From the NCBI GenBank assembly GCA_046498185.1, contig JAWOBE010000127.1, positions 1 to 5,897 on the forward strand: a stretch of 5,897 nt of DNA, written 5' to 3'. This DNA comes from CAYXDR01 sp046498185 (GTDB taxonomy: Bacteria > Desulfobacterota > DSM-4660 > Desulfatiglandales > Desulfatiglandaceae). The notes below the pieces were generated by a model that saw nothing but the letters and a program-made list of their open reading frames with translations, ran no database searches and was not told where the DNA came from. The translations under genes were made by a program, and so were the position numbers. How positions within the stretch are numbered: the stretch's first letter is position 1; the number at the start of each line of letters is the position of its first letter. This document shows positions 5,360-5,897 of the stretch, in pieces.

Positions 5360-5897
5360 ATGAAAAGGTCGATTTCCCAGAGTATAATCTTATTGGTCCC
5401 AGCCATTTTATGCATGGCAGGTATTTTGCTTGTAAAGCATATCCTTGAACTTCCGTTCGGTCAAACAAATGATGCCCTTCACAAAAAGAAGTCCGCCTTT
5501 ACTCTCGATTTTTTAATCCCGAGCGCGACCTACATCGATGATCAAATGACCATTGGTGACATCATAAAGGTACGCGCCAAAAAGGAAACCTCTTTTTATG
5601 AAACGATACTTACATCCATAGCAGATTTGGTTCCCCCTCGATACCGGTATGTAGCGGATTTCATCATATTTCTCTTTTGGACCTTTCTCTTCATGACTTT
5701 CTTGAGAGTCTTCACCTTTATGGGATACGGAAGGGCGCTTCGGGGAAGCCTCTTTTTAGGGGGGGTAGTCTATTTTTTCATGCCTGATTTTTCACCTGGA
5801 AACATTGATGACAGTGCTTTTGTCGGCATTCCTGTGTCGATTATCATTCTGCGGTCATATGTTTCCCGGAGGAAGAGAAAAAGAGATAATATAGAAA
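5360..5897 (+). CDS. Multi-span membrane protein of unknown function (3' end outside window)
   Basis: An open frame from ATG 5360 runs past the right edge, giving 179 complete codons without a stop. Predicted membrane spans lie at about residues 6-27 (SIILLVPAILCMAGILLV), 100-122 (FIIFLFWTFLFMTFL), 128-142 (LRGSLFLGGVVYFFM) and 153-166 (FVGIPVSIIILR). A loop of about 70 residues separates the first two and is probably extracytoplasmic, because the N-terminus is MKRS and the end of the fragment is very basic (SRRKRKRDN), both favouring the cytoplasmic side. The loop contains the short polar sequence IDDQMTIGDIIKVRAKKE. A purine-rich AAAGGG at 5342-5347 is a little far (12 bases) for a ribosome site. 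The gene follows the small reading frame by 49 bases on the same strand and may share its promoter. I do not recognise the family. Confidence 0.7.
   Translation, partial: MKRSISQSIILLVPAILCMAGILLVKHILELPFGQTNDALHKKKSAFTLDFLIPSATYIDDQMTIGDIIKVRAKKETSFYETILTSIADLVPPRYRYVADFIIFLFWTFLFMTFLRVFTFMGYGRALRGSLFLGGVVYFFMPDFSPGNIDDSAFVGIPVSIIILRSYVSRRKRKRDNIE

Overview
The window looks like two unrelated pieces of DNA joined near position 1310. Bases 1 to about 1300 are strongly GC-rich, with the G/C-ending codons and ATGA stop/start overlap typical of a high-GC actinobacterium-like genome. From about 1315 onward the DNA is mid-to-low GC, with AT-rich intergenic stretches, sigma70-like promoters and AGGAG ribosome sites. 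The protein types there would suit a Desulfobacterota-like or other environmental Gram-negative bacterium. That taxonomic guess is inference from composition and protein style only. The join cuts the 5' end off a GHKL ATPase gene, so an assembly chimera or a real recombination junction are both possible.

Left part (1-1300, + strand): the glycine-rich C-terminus of a protein that starts outside the window (3-173); a 481-bp stretch without a convincing gene, ending in a 16-bp perfect palindrome; then a two-gene toxin-antitoxin-like operon. The operon has a DUF4258-type putative RNase toxin (655-939) overlapping a YgiT/MqsA-type zinc-finger putative antitoxin (936-1202). A GC-rich hairpin overlaps the end of the antitoxin gene.

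Middle part (about 1300-3900, + strand): a 5'-truncated GHKL-type ATPase with a long C-terminal extension that includes an Ig-like beta segment (1300-2934). It is followed 54 bp later by an unrecognised 247-residue protein with a degenerate HExxH-like motif, HELLR (2989-3732). The pair looks like a two-gene cassette of unknown function and is the best candidate here for an undescribed system. It is bounded on the right by a compact, GC-rich, branched-hairpin element (3797-3861) that stands out from its surroundings and may be a dispersed repeat.

Right part (3914-5897): a complete GMP reductase-like gene of the IMPDH/GMPR family on the minus strand, with a clear promoter and ribosome site. A divergent intergenic region carries an imperfect stem-loop. 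Then on the + strand come a consensus-like promoter, a possible 44-residue small protein, and a multi-span membrane protein of unknown function that runs off the window end. GMP reductase is housekeeping purine salvage, so this part is probably ordinary chromosome beside an accessory insert.
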